Translations under genes and position numbers: made by a program
Part shown: piece after piece, positions 52,186 to 60,925 of the stretch
How the letters are laid out: each line of letters opens with the position of its first letter
Position numbering within the stretch: position 1 is the stretch's first letter
Notes under the pieces: generated by a model
What the model saw: only the letters and a program-made list of their open reading frames with translations
Databases searched by the model: none
What the model was told of the DNA's origin: nothing
From: Bacillota bacterium
GTDB lineage: Bacteria > Bacillota > Clostridia > Christensenellales > SZUA-584
NCBI GenBank assembly: GCA_023390815.1
Contig: JAEWCC010000014.1
Location: 6,539 to 70,538, forward strand
DNA: 64,000 nt
Reading direction: 5' to 3'

Positions 52186-53879
52186 TTCTCTGCCTCCTTT
52201 GCATAGTGCACATGCAGCAGCTCGTGTACGCGGCCCTTTAAAACACCTTCATACAGCGCCATCATCAGCGGGTTTTCCTCGCTGCGTTTGATGCTGCACA
52301 GCTTGTCGGCGCTGTAGAGGCGCTCGCCGCGCGTTTGCTTCTCCGACCAGTCCGCGAAGGGCTGGCCCGCGCCGCTCACGCAGCCGCCGGGGCACGCCAT
52401 CACTTCCACAAAGTCGTAATGCTCGCCCGCCTTGATGCGCTCGATCAGCGCCGCCGCGTTGCCAAGGCCGCTGACAACAGCGATCTTGAGCTCGCGGTCG
52501 CCCGCCATCACCGAGGCTGTCTTCACGCCCTGCATGCCGCGCACGCCGGTAAACGCCAGCGCTTTGAGCGATGTGGATGATTTGTCGTAGGAGACGCGCC
52601 GCAGCACCGCTTCGGTCACGCCGCCCGTTACGCCGAATATCACGCCCGCACCCGTCATGGTGCCAAAGGGCATATCTACCGCCTCGGGCTCGAGCTCGCC
52701 AAACACGATGCCCGACTCCTTGATGATGCGGATGAGGCCCTGCGTGGAGAGCACATAGTCCACCGCCGGGTCGTCGCCGTACATGAATTCCGGCCGAGCC
52801 GCTTCGTACTTCTTGGCGGTGCAGGGCATGATGGCCACGTGCACATGCTTGCGGGACGAGGCGGTTGCGCTCTGCGCCTTGATGACCGATGCGAACATCT
52901 GCATCGGGGAGCGGCAGGTGGACACGTGCGGCAGCAGCTCCGGGTAGTTATTTTCGCAGTACTGCACCCACGCGGGGCAGCAGGACGTGAACAGCGGCAT
53001 GCTGTCCGTTTCGCCTTCGAGCCGCCCCAGCAGCTCGCCCGCCTCCTCCAGCACGGTTAAGTCCGCGCCGGTCGCGGTATCGTATACTTCGTCGAAGCCC
53101 ATACGTTTGAGCGCCGCGACGATGCGGCCCATCGCGTGCACGTCCGACGGGTCTCCGAGCTCGCGGCTGACCGCCGCGCGGACCGCCGGGGCGATCTGCA
53201 CCGTTACTTTGACGTTATCGTCCGACAGCGCGCGCAGCACGGGGGCGGAGTCGATCTTGACCACAATGGCGCCGGTGGGGCATACCGCCGCGCACTGTCC
53301 GCAGCCCACGCAGGGGGAATCGGCAATGGGCCGGTCGAAGGCGGCGCTGATGGTCATCTTGGCGCCGCGGTGCGCGAAGTCGATCGCGCCCACCTTCTGC
53401 ACCTCGTTGCACATGCGCACGCAGTCGCCGCAGAGTATGCACTTATGGGCGTCGCGCGTGATGCACAGCGAAGAATCGTCGATCTTGGGCTCGGCGGCGG
53501 TGTTGGGGAACCGCACACCCGTGATGTTGAACCGCATCGCGAGGTCCTGCAGCTTGCACTTGCCGTTGTTGCCGCACACCGTGCAGTCGCGGCAGTGGTT
53601 GGCCAGCAGCAGCTCGAGTATCATCTTGCGATACTTGCGCAGCCTCTCTGTGTTGGTGCGGATGCTGGTGCCTGCCTTGGGCGGCGTGGAGCACGCGGCA
53701 TCGAGGCCGCCCCATTCGTTTTCCACCATGCACATGCGGCACGCGCCGTAGATGGACAGCTCGGTGTGGTAGCAGAAGGTGGGCAGCTTGATGCCCGCCT
53801 TGCGGATCAGCTCCAGCAGGTTCTTTTCTCCGCCTAACTCGACGGGAACGCCGTCGATCGTTACATATCCGTTACTCAT
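52182..53879 (-). CDS. hydA: [FeFe]-hydrogenase catalytic subunit (HydA, NADH/ferredoxin-linked)
   Basis: 565 residues. N-terminal [2Fe-2S] domain (Cys36, 47, 50, 63), His-ligated cluster (His95, Cys99, 102, 108), two [4Fe-4S] clusters (Cys147-157 and Cys190-200), then the H-cluster domain with L1 FTSCCPAW (Cys300/301), L2 MPCTAKKYEA (Cys353) and L3 VEVMACPGGCVSGAG (Cys496/500). All ligands are present, so it should be active in 2H+ + 2e- to H2. With HydB and HydC it forms the soluble trimeric enzyme that uses NADH and often ferredoxin together (electron confurcation). Confidence 0.97.
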   Translation of the reverse strand: MSNGYVTIDGVPVELGGEKNLLELIRKAGIKLPTFCYHTELSIYGACRMCMVENEWGGLDAACSTPPKAGTSIRTNTERLRKYRKMILELLLANHCRDCTVCGNNGKCKLQDLAMRFNITGVRFPNTAAEPKIDDSSLCITRDAHKCILCGDCVRMCNEVQKVGAIDFAHRGAKMTISAAFDRPIADSPCVGCGQCAAVCPTGAIVVKIDSAPVLRALSDDNVKVTVQIAPAVRAAVSRELGDPSDVHAMGRIVAALKRMGFDEVYDTATGADLTVLEEAGELLGRLEGETDSMPLFTSCCPAWVQYCENNYPELLPHVSTCRSPMQMFASVIKAQSATASSRKHVHVAIMPCTAKKYEAARPEFMYGDDPAVDYVLSTQGLIRIIKESGIVFGELEPEAVDMPFGTMTGAGVIFGVTGGVTEAVLRRVSYDKSSTSLKALAFTGVRGMQGVKTASVMAGDRELKIAVVSGLGNAAALIERIKAGEHYDFVEVMACPGGCVSGAGQPFADWSEKQTRGERLYSADKLCSIKRSEENPLMMALYEGVLKGRVHELLHVHYAKEAEK

Positions 53880-53882
53880 CGT

Positions 53883-55757
53883 TTAAGCCTCCTCGATAGC
53901 GCGGAACGGACACGTATCCACACACGCCCCGCACTTGATGCACTTGCCCGCGTCGATCGCGAACGGTTCCTTCACCTTGCCGGTGATCGCGCCCACCGGG
54001 CAGTACTTCGCGCACTTGGAGCAGCCCTTGCACAGCGCCGCGTCGATGCGGATGCTTTTAAGCTTCTGGCAGCTGCCCGCAGGACAGCGCTTGTCCCGGA
54101 TATGCGCTTCGTACTCGTCGCGGAAATACTGGATGGTGCTGACTACCGGCAGTGCGGCGGATTTGCCGAGGCCGCACAGTGCCGTGGCGGTAATCGTGTC
54201 CGCCAGCTCGAGCAGCAGCTCGATATCGCCCTCTTCGCCACGCCCGTCCACGATGCGCTCAAGGATTGCGAGCATGCGCCGCGTACCCTCGCGGCACGGC
54301 ACGCATTTGCCGCACGACTCGTTCTGTGTAAAGTTCATGAAAAACCGTGCGACCTCGACCATGCATGTCTTGTCGTCCATGACCACGAGGCCGCCGGAGC
54401 CGATCATTGCGCCTGCTTTTTTGAGCGAGTCGAAATCGAGCGGAAGCTCCATATGGGCCTGCGTGAGGCAACCGCCCGATGGGCCGCCGATCTGCACCGC
54501 CTTGAATTCCGCGCCGTCGCGCATGCCGCCACCGATGTCGAATATGACTTCGCGCAGCGTGGTGCCCATCGGCACCTCGATGAGACCGGTGTTGCGGATG
54601 TTGCCGGTTAATGCGAATGCCTTGGTGCCGGGGCTGCCCTCCGGCCCGATGCCTTTATACCACGCCGCGCCGCGTTCGATGATGAGCGGCACATTGGCAA
54701 AAGTCTCTACATTATTTAATACAGTCGGCTTGTCGAACAGGCCGTGTTCCACGGTACGCGGCGGCTTCACGCGCGGCATGCCGCGCTTGCCCTCGATGGA
54801 CGCGGTGAGCGCGCTGCCCTCGCCGCACACGAACGCGCCCGCGCCTCGGCTGATACGGAGGCGGAAGTTGAAGCCCGAACCCAGTATGTTCTCGCCGAGT
54901 AGGCCCAGCTCTTCCGCCTGCGCGATTGCGCCGCGCAGCCTACTCACCGCAAGCGGGTACTCCGCACGAACATAGATGTACCCTTCGTCCGCGCCGCACG
55001 CGTACCCGGCGATCATCATGCCCTCGAGCATCCGCAGCGGGTCGCCTTCCATTACGCTCTGATCCATGAACGCGCCGGGGTCGCCCTCGTCTCCGTTGCA
55101 CACGATATACTTCTGCTTTTCGGTCTGGCGTTTCACCTGGGACCACTTCCGGCCTGTCGGGAAGCCGCCGCCGCCGCGTCCGCGCAGGTTCGATTCCGAA
55201 ACCTCGCGCACGATGTCGTCGGTGCTCATGTCAAAGAGCGCCTTCTCCAGCGCCGTAAAGCCGCCGACGCCGATATACTCGCGGATGGATGTAGCGTCGA
55301 TGGTACCGCAGTGACCGAGCACAAGTCGGGTTTGCTTCTGGTAAAACGGGATATCCTCCTGCTTTTTGTGGAAAGTTCCGCCGTCACGGCATGCCAGACG
55401 CTCGATATGCTGCCCGCCCAGCACGGTTTTATCTACGATCTCCTCGCAGTCCGACGGCTGCACCTTTGTATAGAGGTAACCGTACGGCTCGACGCGCACA
55501 AGCGGCCCCAGCTCGCAGAGCCCGAGGCATCCGCTGCGCTTGACGCTCACGCCGTCATCGTGCGTTTCTTTTTCCAGCTCCACCGAGCAGGGGATGTTTT
55601 TCTCACGCAGCAGCGCCACAAACCGTTCGTAAACGTCCAGCGAGCCGCCCGAAACGCAGCCGGTTCCGGCGCATACGAATATACGGTTCTTCTCGGCGTC
55701 CATCGCCTTTTTGCACTCTGCCCGCAGGACGATCAGTTCATCTCTTGTTTTCAGCAT
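53883..55757 (-). CDS. hydB: NuoF-like hydrogenase subunit HydB (NADH, FMN)
   Basis: The start at 55757 has AGGAGGCGTAACG upstream, giving 624 residues. Order: thioredoxin-like [2Fe-2S] domain (about 20-110, VCAGTGCVSGG and SGCLGLCELG), NADH/FMN-binding NuoF domain with GRGGGGFPTGRKW and NGDEGDPGAFMD, SLBB segment, [4Fe-4S] site ESCGKCVPCREG, and two C-terminal [4Fe-4S] clusters (CKGCSKCAKYC, CIKCGACVDTC). It is the flavin subunit exchanging electrons with NADH. Confidence 0.96.
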   Translation of the reverse strand: MLKTRDELIVLRAECKKAMDAEKNRIFVCAGTGCVSGGSLDVYERFVALLREKNIPCSVELEKETHDDGVSVKRSGCLGLCELGPLVRVEPYGYLYTKVQPSDCEEIVDKTVLGGQHIERLACRDGGTFHKKQEDIPFYQKQTRLVLGHCGTIDATSIREYIGVGGFTALEKALFDMSTDDIVREVSESNLRGRGGGGFPTGRKWSQVKRQTEKQKYIVCNGDEGDPGAFMDQSVMEGDPLRMLEGMMIAGYACGADEGYIYVRAEYPLAVSRLRGAIAQAEELGLLGENILGSGFNFRLRISRGAGAFVCGEGSALTASIEGKRGMPRVKPPRTVEHGLFDKPTVLNNVETFANVPLIIERGAAWYKGIGPEGSPGTKAFALTGNIRNTGLIEVPMGTTLREVIFDIGGGMRDGAEFKAVQIGGPSGGCLTQAHMELPLDFDSLKKAGAMIGSGGLVVMDDKTCMVEVARFFMNFTQNESCGKCVPCREGTRRMLAILERIVDGRGEEGDIELLLELADTITATALCGLGKSAALPVVSTIQYFRDEYEAHIRDKRCPAGSCQKLKSIRIDAALCKGCSKCAKYCPVGAITGKVKEPFAIDAGKCIKCGACVDTCPFRAIEEA

Positions 55758-55759
55758 CG

Positions 55760-56236
55760 TTACGCCTCCTGTTTGAGCGTCCGAAGGAGCTCGGATGCTT
55801 TGTCGGGCGTCATGGCGGGGTGTACCTTGTCGTTGACCGTCAGCGCGGGGGCCAGCCCGCACGCGCCGAGGCACGCGACCGTCTCTACCGTGAACAGCAG
55901 GTCGTCGGTCGTGCGCTTATCCTCCGACAGCGCGAGATCCTGCCGGAGCCGCTCCAGTATCGGGATGGATTTGCGGATGTGACAGGCGGTGCCGTCGCAG
56001 ACCTTGATCACGTACTTGCCCTTGGGTTCCAGCGAGAAGTTCTCGTAGAACGTGGCCACGCTGTAAAGGTGCGCTTCACCCACGCCCAGCCTTTCCGAGA
56101 GGTAAGGGAATACCTCCTTGGGCAGATATCGGTGCTTTTCCTGAATGTCCTGCAGCACCGCGATCACCGCACTGGGCTGGCAGCCACGGTTTTCGATGAT
56201 CTCATCGACAGCCGCCTTGTCAAATGGTTTGTTCAT
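55760..56236 (-). CDS. hydC: NuoE-like hydrogenase subunit HydC
   Basis: 158 residues, first gene of the hydCBA operon. Four-helix N-terminus then thioredoxin-like [2Fe-2S] domain with ligands in VCDGTACHIRKS and ETVACLGACGLAP. It carries electrons between HydB and HydA. AGGAGGACGC lies before the ATG, and three bases separate it from hydB. Confidence 0.95.
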   Translation of the reverse strand: MNKPFDKAAVDEIIENRGCQPSAVIAVLQDIQEKHRYLPKEVFPYLSERLGVGEAHLYSVATFYENFSLEPKGKYVIKVCDGTACHIRKSIPILERLRQDLALSEDKRTTDDLLFTVETVACLGACGLAPALTVNDKVHPAMTPDKASELLRTLKQEA

Positions 56237-56386
56237 GCGTCCTCCTTGTATGTAAACTTATAATTGCTTGCGTTGTTATGGAGGCCTTGCCTCCGAAATC
56301 ACAGAGTTTCTATTTTATCAGCAACGCGGGGGAGCGTTCCAGAGGTACTCTTTGGAAGCTCGCCGCGAACGCTTTGTGATATCTAT

Positions 56387-56402
56387 TTGTAAATGGTTTA
56401 CA
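56387..56402. promoter_or_regulatory. Possible operator upstream of hydC
   Basis: TTGTAAATGGTTTACA contains TGTAAA-3-TTTACA as a perfect inverted repeat about 150 bases upstream of hydC, in AT-rich promoter-like sequence. It resembles a Rex site but with a 3-base rather than 4-base centre. Assignment uncertain. Confidence 0.3.
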
Positions 56403-56431
56403 TAATATAAATTCATAATCGTTCCGCATCC

Positions 56432-56460
56432 CGTAGGGGCGGGACTCTGCGCCCGCCCGC
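56432..56460. repeat. Short GC-rich intergenic palindrome
   Basis: GTAGGGGCGGGACTCTGCGC followed by CCGCCCG. A near copy lies at about 60884-60913 and related elements at 17.65 and 60.73-60.84 kb. Confidence 0.7.
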
Positions 56461-56479
56461 TTGTTATCTGAAGTCTGAT

Positions 56480-56628
56480 GGCCCCCTCTGACGAGGGGGC
56501 TGTCACCGATAGGTGACTGGGGGAGAGATAATGGCTTGAAACTGGTCTGAAACCGATCACTCCCTCCGTCAATTGCCGGTTTGACAACCGGAAATTGACA
56601 CCTCCCTCCTCTGAGGGAGGCTTTGTCA
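56480..56628 (+). repeat. Dispersed palindromic intergenic repeat, copy 2
   Basis: Begins GGCCCCCTCTGACGAGGGGG, has TCACCGATAGGTGACTGGGG, and ends CCTCCCTCCTCTGAGGGAGG. Both ends form hairpins. The 56236-56835 gap contains this and the next copy and no gene. Confidence 0.85.
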
Positions 56629-56695
56629 GCAACCTGACCTCCCTCGTACCCATATCTGGGTACTTGTGAAGGGGTTACGACAAACTGTACTTAAT

Positions 56696-56829
56696 GGCCC
56701 CCTCAGATGAGGGGGCTGGCGCCGATAGGCGTCTGGGGGAGGGATAATGGCTAATGCCGGTCACTCCTTCCGTCAATTGCGGATTAGAATCCTGCAATTT
56801 CCACCTCCCTCATCTGAGGGAGGCTTTGT
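56696..56829 (+). repeat. Dispersed palindromic intergenic repeat, copy 3
   Basis: Same structure as copy 2 (GGCCCCCTCAGATGAGGGGG start, CCTCCCTCATCTGAGGGAGG end) with compensating changes in the TGGCGCCGATAGGCGTC hairpin that keep base pairing. It ends six bases from the stop codon of the phosphatase gene and may act as its 3' end structure. Confidence 0.85.
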
Positions 56830-56834
56830 TTGCC

Positions 56835-58010
56835 TCAGAAATAACTGATCTTGATGTTCTTGCCCATGCGCCCCAGGCACGCGGATAACTCTTCGACCAG
56901 CCGCATCTTGATGTTGATGCTGATGGGCAGGTTCGGGTTCTGGTGGGCGGGGTTGATCGCGCGGCCCACGAAGAAGTTGATGTCCGTCGCCTCCTCGAAC
57001 AACAGACGCGAAATCTGCGACGCGCCGTCCTGCCGTACGCTCCAATCCGCGTACCGCGCGTTGTCCTCCAAGTAATCGCGCGCATATTCCAGCACGCGGT
57101 TGATCGTGATGACGCCCTCGGTTACGAGATCCACCCCTTCGATTTTCGCGGTGGGGGGGATGTCCGGATCGGCGTAGAGCGGAACGCCCGTTTCCAGCGG
57201 CTTGCCGAGATACCGCGCCGCGAGCGTGGACGTGGTGCCGCCGCATACGATGTGCTTGCCCTCCTTCGAGAAAAACAACGCCATCATCTTGGCCACGTCC
57301 TCCGGCTGTGCGGGCGGGCCAATCATGAAATTCATGGGCCGCCGCTGACGAATGCGCACGGTACACGCCGTAGTGTCGTCGCCCGGCTCGCTGCCGTAGA
57401 GCGCGTCACACTTGGCGGTCAGAAGGGAGCTTAATGTCTTTGCGGTGTACTCCGGCCTGTAGACCGATTCCAGAAAGCGGATGATGTCGCCCTGCTGCCA
57501 GCCGAAGTTGAGCGAGCGCCCTACGCCCGCGTGCACCGCGCCGTCGGAGAAAGCGATGAAGCTGTCGTCCTCATGCAGCGCAATGCGCGACTTGTATATC
57601 GTCTTGCCGCCGATCAGCTCGGACGTCTTGGGATAATCCACACTTTTGCCGCCGCGCAGCAGCACCACGTGCGGGTTGTCGTACTGGATCAGCTCCGCCT
57701 CAAGGTTATCGTCGATGCGGATCACCGTAAACGTGGAATACGCCACCTGCCGTACACGGCAGATGGGCAGCGTCGCGGCGATGGTGGACACGCAGTCTTC
57801 CACCGTAAGGCCGCTCGCCATCATCGTGGAGACGATTTTGGCGGTCAGCGTGGACAGTATGCTCGCCTTCACGCCGCTGCCTAGGCCGTCCGCCAGCACT
57901 ACCACCGTGGGGCCGTCCGGCTGCTGCACCACCTCCACGTGGTCGCCGCAGATCTCCTCGCCGTGTTTATTGAGGGAGAGATATCCCACGTCCGTGCAGA
58001 GCTTAACCAT
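56835..58010 (-). CDS. SpoIIE-type serine phosphatase linked to sensory hydrogenase
   Basis: 391 residues; start overlaps the sensory hydrogenase gene by eight bases. The N-terminal ~230 residues are a PP2C/SpoIIE domain with metal Asp in VVLADGLGSGVKA, FIAFSDGAVHAG and GDDTTACTV. The C-terminal ~150 residues (PAQPEDVAKMMALFF, then GKHIVCGGTTSTLAARYLG) form a second domain seen in such hydrogenase-linked phosphatases but not otherwise known to me. It probably turns the sensor's redox state into dephosphorylation of a partner. Confidence 0.9.
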   Translation of the reverse strand: MVKLCTDVGYLSLNKHGEEICGDHVEVVQQPDGPTVVVLADGLGSGVKASILSTLTAKIVSTMMASGLTVEDCVSTIAATLPICRVRQVAYSTFTVIRIDDNLEAELIQYDNPHVVLLRGGKSVDYPKTSELIGGKTIYKSRIALHEDDSFIAFSDGAVHAGVGRSLNFGWQQGDIIRFLESVYRPEYTAKTLSSLLTAKCDALYGSEPGDDTTACTVRIRQRRPMNFMIGPPAQPEDVAKMMALFFSKEGKHIVCGGTTSTLAARYLGKPLETGVPLYADPDIPPTAKIEGVDLVTEGVITINRVLEYARDYLEDNARYADWSVRQDGASQISRLLFEEATDINFFVGRAINPAHQNPNLPISINIKMRLVEELSACLGRMGKNIKISYF

Positions 58011-59676
58011 CCCGCAGCGTCTCCTTGAGGCGGGTGAGCGCGATGCGCGTTTCCGCCGTGGTCTCGCCCAGAAGGGATGCGATCTCCTGCACGGCGCGCA
58101 TTTGCTTCTCGATCATCCGGTCGGCGATCTCCACGGTCGTGCGTGACAGCGCTTCCTTGCTTTGCTGCTGGCGCACTTCCTCGGTGATGTCGCGCATGAT
58201 GCAGATCAGGATATGATAGTCCGCGTCGTAGATCACCATCTGCTCGACATACCGGCCGTAGTCGGCGAGGTAGAGCTCTTTATCGTACGCTTTGCGCTTG
58301 TTCTCAAAGGCGTCCGCGAACGGCCGTGGGTCGAGTATGCGCACGACCGGCTCGCCGGTTACGTCGTGCGGGTCGCGGATATTCATGAGTGTGCATGCGG
58401 CTGAATTGAGCTGTTGCACGATAAAGTCTTCGTTCAGCACAATGATGGCGTTGGGCGTGTGCGCGATGATGTTGTCGGAGAACGATTCCGCCTTTTCCTT
58501 GAGGTAGGGCAGGCACATCGTGAGGTTTGCCTTGCCCTGCAGCACCGCGACGGCTTTCTCGCGGCAGGTGTTGTAGCCGCAGCTGCCGCAGTTGAGCTCG
58601 TGCTCCGGGCGGGTTTTGCCGATCTGCGCAAGCACTTCCGCGATGGCTTTGTCGCTGATGTGTACTCGTGGTAAGGCCATCGGTTCAAAGTTCTTAAAAA
58701 GCGCGTCCGTCGGACAGTTGATTCCCAAATCCCTCTTGCCCGCGTAGCGTGATACCGCCATGCCTCCGCGCAGTGGGTGGCGCTGCTGCGCGTCCATCGC
58801 GGGGCCGCCCACGCAGCCGCCCGTGCACGCGGACATTTCGATGAAGCATTTGCCCGGCTTGTTGTCCAGCAGTTCCTCGATGGCGCGCGCGCAGTTGTCG
58901 ATGCCGTCCACGCAGAGATACGCGTAGTCCGCGTTGGCTGCCTTCATGGAGCGCAATATACCGCCCGGAACGGGAAACAGGCGAGAGAGATTTCCGGCTT
59001 CCTCCGCCTCGTATTCCAGTGTGATATGCTCCGCTTCCAGCCACGCGGAAAGCTCCTCGAACGTGAGGGCGCAATCCACGTCGGCGCTCACTGCGGCCTC
59101 CTGCTTTTTGGAGATGCACGGCCCGATGAACACGGTTTTCGCCTCGGGATGGCGGCGCTTTAAATCCGCGCAATGCGCGAGCATGGGGGAAACCACCGGC
59201 GCGAGATAGGGCAGCGCATCGGGGTAGTGCTTCTGGATCAGCATGTTCACGGTGGGGCAGCAGGACGAGATGATCACGCCGCGCTGCGCCGCGTCCACCA
59301 TGGCGTCGTACTGGTTTTTAACCAGCTCCGCGCCGAGTGCTGTTTCCTCCGCACCCGCAAAGCCCAGTTTTTTAAGCGCGGTCTCGAGCGAGCGCATCGT
59401 GACGCCCGCATAGTTCGCCACGAACGAGGGCGCGACGCTTGCATACACCGGTGTGCCCGATGTAATCAGCGCCTTGGCGGCAGGGATGTCGTTGCGGATG
59501 TGCTTGGCGTTTTGCGGGCATACCACAAAACAGCGGCCGCACAGTATGCACTCGTCGCTGATGATGTTGGCCTGGTTGTCGCCAAAGCGGATGGACTTCA
59601 CCGGGCAGTTGCGTATGCATTTGTAGCAGTTCTTGCAGTTGGACTGCCTGAGCTTTAAGTATTCGGTCACGATCAT
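58003..59676 (-). CDS. PAS-containing sensory [FeFe]-hydrogenase (HydS type)
   Basis: 557 residues. Two [4Fe-4S] clusters (Cys14-24, Cys43-53), H-cluster domain with L1 SSCCPT (Cys139/140), L2 IGPCISKKQEA (Cys187), L3 EMSACTGGCVGGPA (Cys284/288), a further Fe-S site (Cys363, 366, 371, 388) and a PAS domain (about 405-510), then a helical tail. The shift from TSCCPAW to SSCCPTV and the C-terminal PAS mark the group C/D sensory type rather than a bulk H2 producer. Co-transcribed with the phosphatase and a [2Fe-2S] protein. Confidence 0.93.
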   Translation of the reverse strand: MIVTEYLKLRQSNCKNCYKCIRNCPVKSIRFGDNQANIISDECILCGRCFVVCPQNAKHIRNDIPAAKALITSGTPVYASVAPSFVANYAGVTMRSLETALKKLGFAGAEETALGAELVKNQYDAMVDAAQRGVIISSCCPTVNMLIQKHYPDALPYLAPVVSPMLAHCADLKRRHPEAKTVFIGPCISKKQEAAVSADVDCALTFEELSAWLEAEHITLEYEAEEAGNLSRLFPVPGGILRSMKAANADYAYLCVDGIDNCARAIEELLDNKPGKCFIEMSACTGGCVGGPAMDAQQRHPLRGGMAVSRYAGKRDLGINCPTDALFKNFEPMALPRVHISDKAIAEVLAQIGKTRPEHELNCGSCGYNTCREKAVAVLQGKANLTMCLPYLKEKAESFSDNIIAHTPNAIIVLNEDFIVQQLNSAACTLMNIRDPHDVTGEPVVRILDPRPFADAFENKRKAYDKELYLADYGRYVEQMVIYDADYHILICIMRDITEEVRQQQSKEALSRTTVEIADRMIEKQMRAVQEIASLLGETTAETRIALTRLKETLRDG

Positions 59677-59939
59677 CCTTCCTTCGCTGGGGGAGTGGTT
59701 TCTAGTCGGGCGCGCACCTCGGTTTCAAAAAAGCCTTTTGTGTCCTCTGGCTTCAGGGAGAACAGTGCTTCGCCGATCATGATGCTGACGCCCTGCGTGC
59801 AGTTGCCCATACAAAAAGAGCCGCAGAGTTCGATCTCATTTTGCAGGTGGTGTTGTTCGGTCAGGCTTTGCAGCTGTTCCACGATCTGCCGGGAACCTTT
59901 GAGGTGACAGGAGCTGCCGATACAGACGGTGATCTTCAT
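59673..59939 (-). CDS. Thioredoxin-like [2Fe-2S] ferredoxin, second paralogue
   Basis: 88 residues with CIGSSCHLKG and FCMGNCTQG ligands, closely similar in layout to the 51937-52185 protein. It overlaps the sensory hydrogenase start by four bases and follows rex by 42 bases. Probably passes electrons to or from the sensory hydrogenase. Confidence 0.88.
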   Translation of the reverse strand: MKITVCIGSSCHLKGSRQIVEQLQSLTEQHHLQNEIELCGSFCMGNCTQGVSIMIGEALFSLKPEDTKGFFETEVRARLETTPPAKEG

Positions 59940-59981
59940 CGTGAACCTCTCCTATTCTAAAGCCGCAATGGGCGGCGGCAG

Positions 59982-60632
59982 TTATCGGGTCGGCGCGGCG
60001 GAAGTCCAGGTCTCCCGCAGGTGCTTCGAGAGCATCGCGAGCGAGCAGGCCATGTTTTCATTACGTACCAGCACGCCCGCCGGAACGCGCAGATGCACCG
60101 GCGCAAAGTTCCATATCGCAGCGACGCCGCCCGCCACCAGCGCGTCGCACGCGGATTGCGCCTGTGCAGCAGGCACGGTGATGATGCCGATGCGGATGTT
60201 CATGCGGCGGCAAAGACGCGTCATCTTCTCCGCGTCCAGTATCTCCTTGCCGCCCACCTGCGCGCCGATCACGTTCTCGTCTGTGTCGAACGCGGCAAGG
60301 ATATCGAGGCCGTAGTCCGCAAAGCCCCCGTAGGAAAGCAGCGCGCGCCCCAGATACCCTGCGCCCGCGATTACGGCGGTGTCGGCATCGTCATACCCCA
60401 GAAACGCCTTGATATCGCCGATGAGGTCTTCGCGCTTGTAGCCGATCTTGGGCCGCCCGCCGTCCGAGATCATCGCGAGATCCTTGCGCACCTGCACGTC
60501 GTTCATGCCGAGTGCCTCGGCAATGCCCGTGGCGGATATGTTCGCCGCGGCGTTTCCGGGCAGCGATTTTAAATAGTTGAGGTATTGCGGCAGCCTTTGC
60601 AGTGTTTGTGAAGAAACGGGTTTGATGCCCAT
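59982..60632 (-). CDS. rex: Redox-sensing transcriptional repressor Rex
   Basis: The start at 60632 has GGAGG 8 bases upstream; 216 residues. N-terminal winged helix (about 1-80, SATGIAEALGMNDVQVRKDL) and NADH-binding Rossmann domain with IAGAGYLGRALL. Rex releases DNA when NADH/NAD+ is high, switching on fermentative genes. It heads the operon of the sensory hydrogenase. A second rex lies at the window's right end. Confidence 0.95.
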   Translation of the reverse strand: MGIKPVSSQTLQRLPQYLNYLKSLPGNAAANISATGIAEALGMNDVQVRKDLAMISDGGRPKIGYKREDLIGDIKAFLGYDDADTAVIAGAGYLGRALLSYGGFADYGLDILAAFDTDENVIGAQVGGKEILDAEKMTRLCRRMNIRIGIITVPAAQAQSACDALVAGGVAAIWNFAPVHLRVPAGVLVRNENMACSLAMLSKHLRETWTSAAPTR

Positions 60633-60925
60633 TGGTTCAACCTCCAGTGCGTCTCTGTTGAAAATAGCGGTGCGTAAGGCTTCCCCTGGGGGAAGCTGCC
60701 CCAAAGGGGCTGATGAGGGAAAATACGAGGCGGACGTGCGGGAGCCCGTCCCCTACGAAACGGGATTTCTATGTTCGTACCCCCCACTTGTATCTTCCTT
60801 ATATACTGCCTGTTGGGACGCCGAAGGCGGCGTCCCCTACAAAACGACAGTACTACGTCTTTTTCATATTGGGCTGTATTACCCATAGGGGCGGGCCTCT
60901 GCGCCCGCCCGCTTACGCAATTCTG
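60633..60925. repeat. Repeat-filled intergenic region
   Basis: No gene. It contains GGCTTCCCCTGGGGGAAGC with GCCCCAAAGGGGC (about 60678-60711), the inverse copy of the 17.65 kb element (about 60731-60757), the palindrome GGGACGCCGAAGGCGGCGTC (about 60814-60833) and GGGGCGGGCCTCTGCGCCCG (about 60888-60907). Confidence 0.75.
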
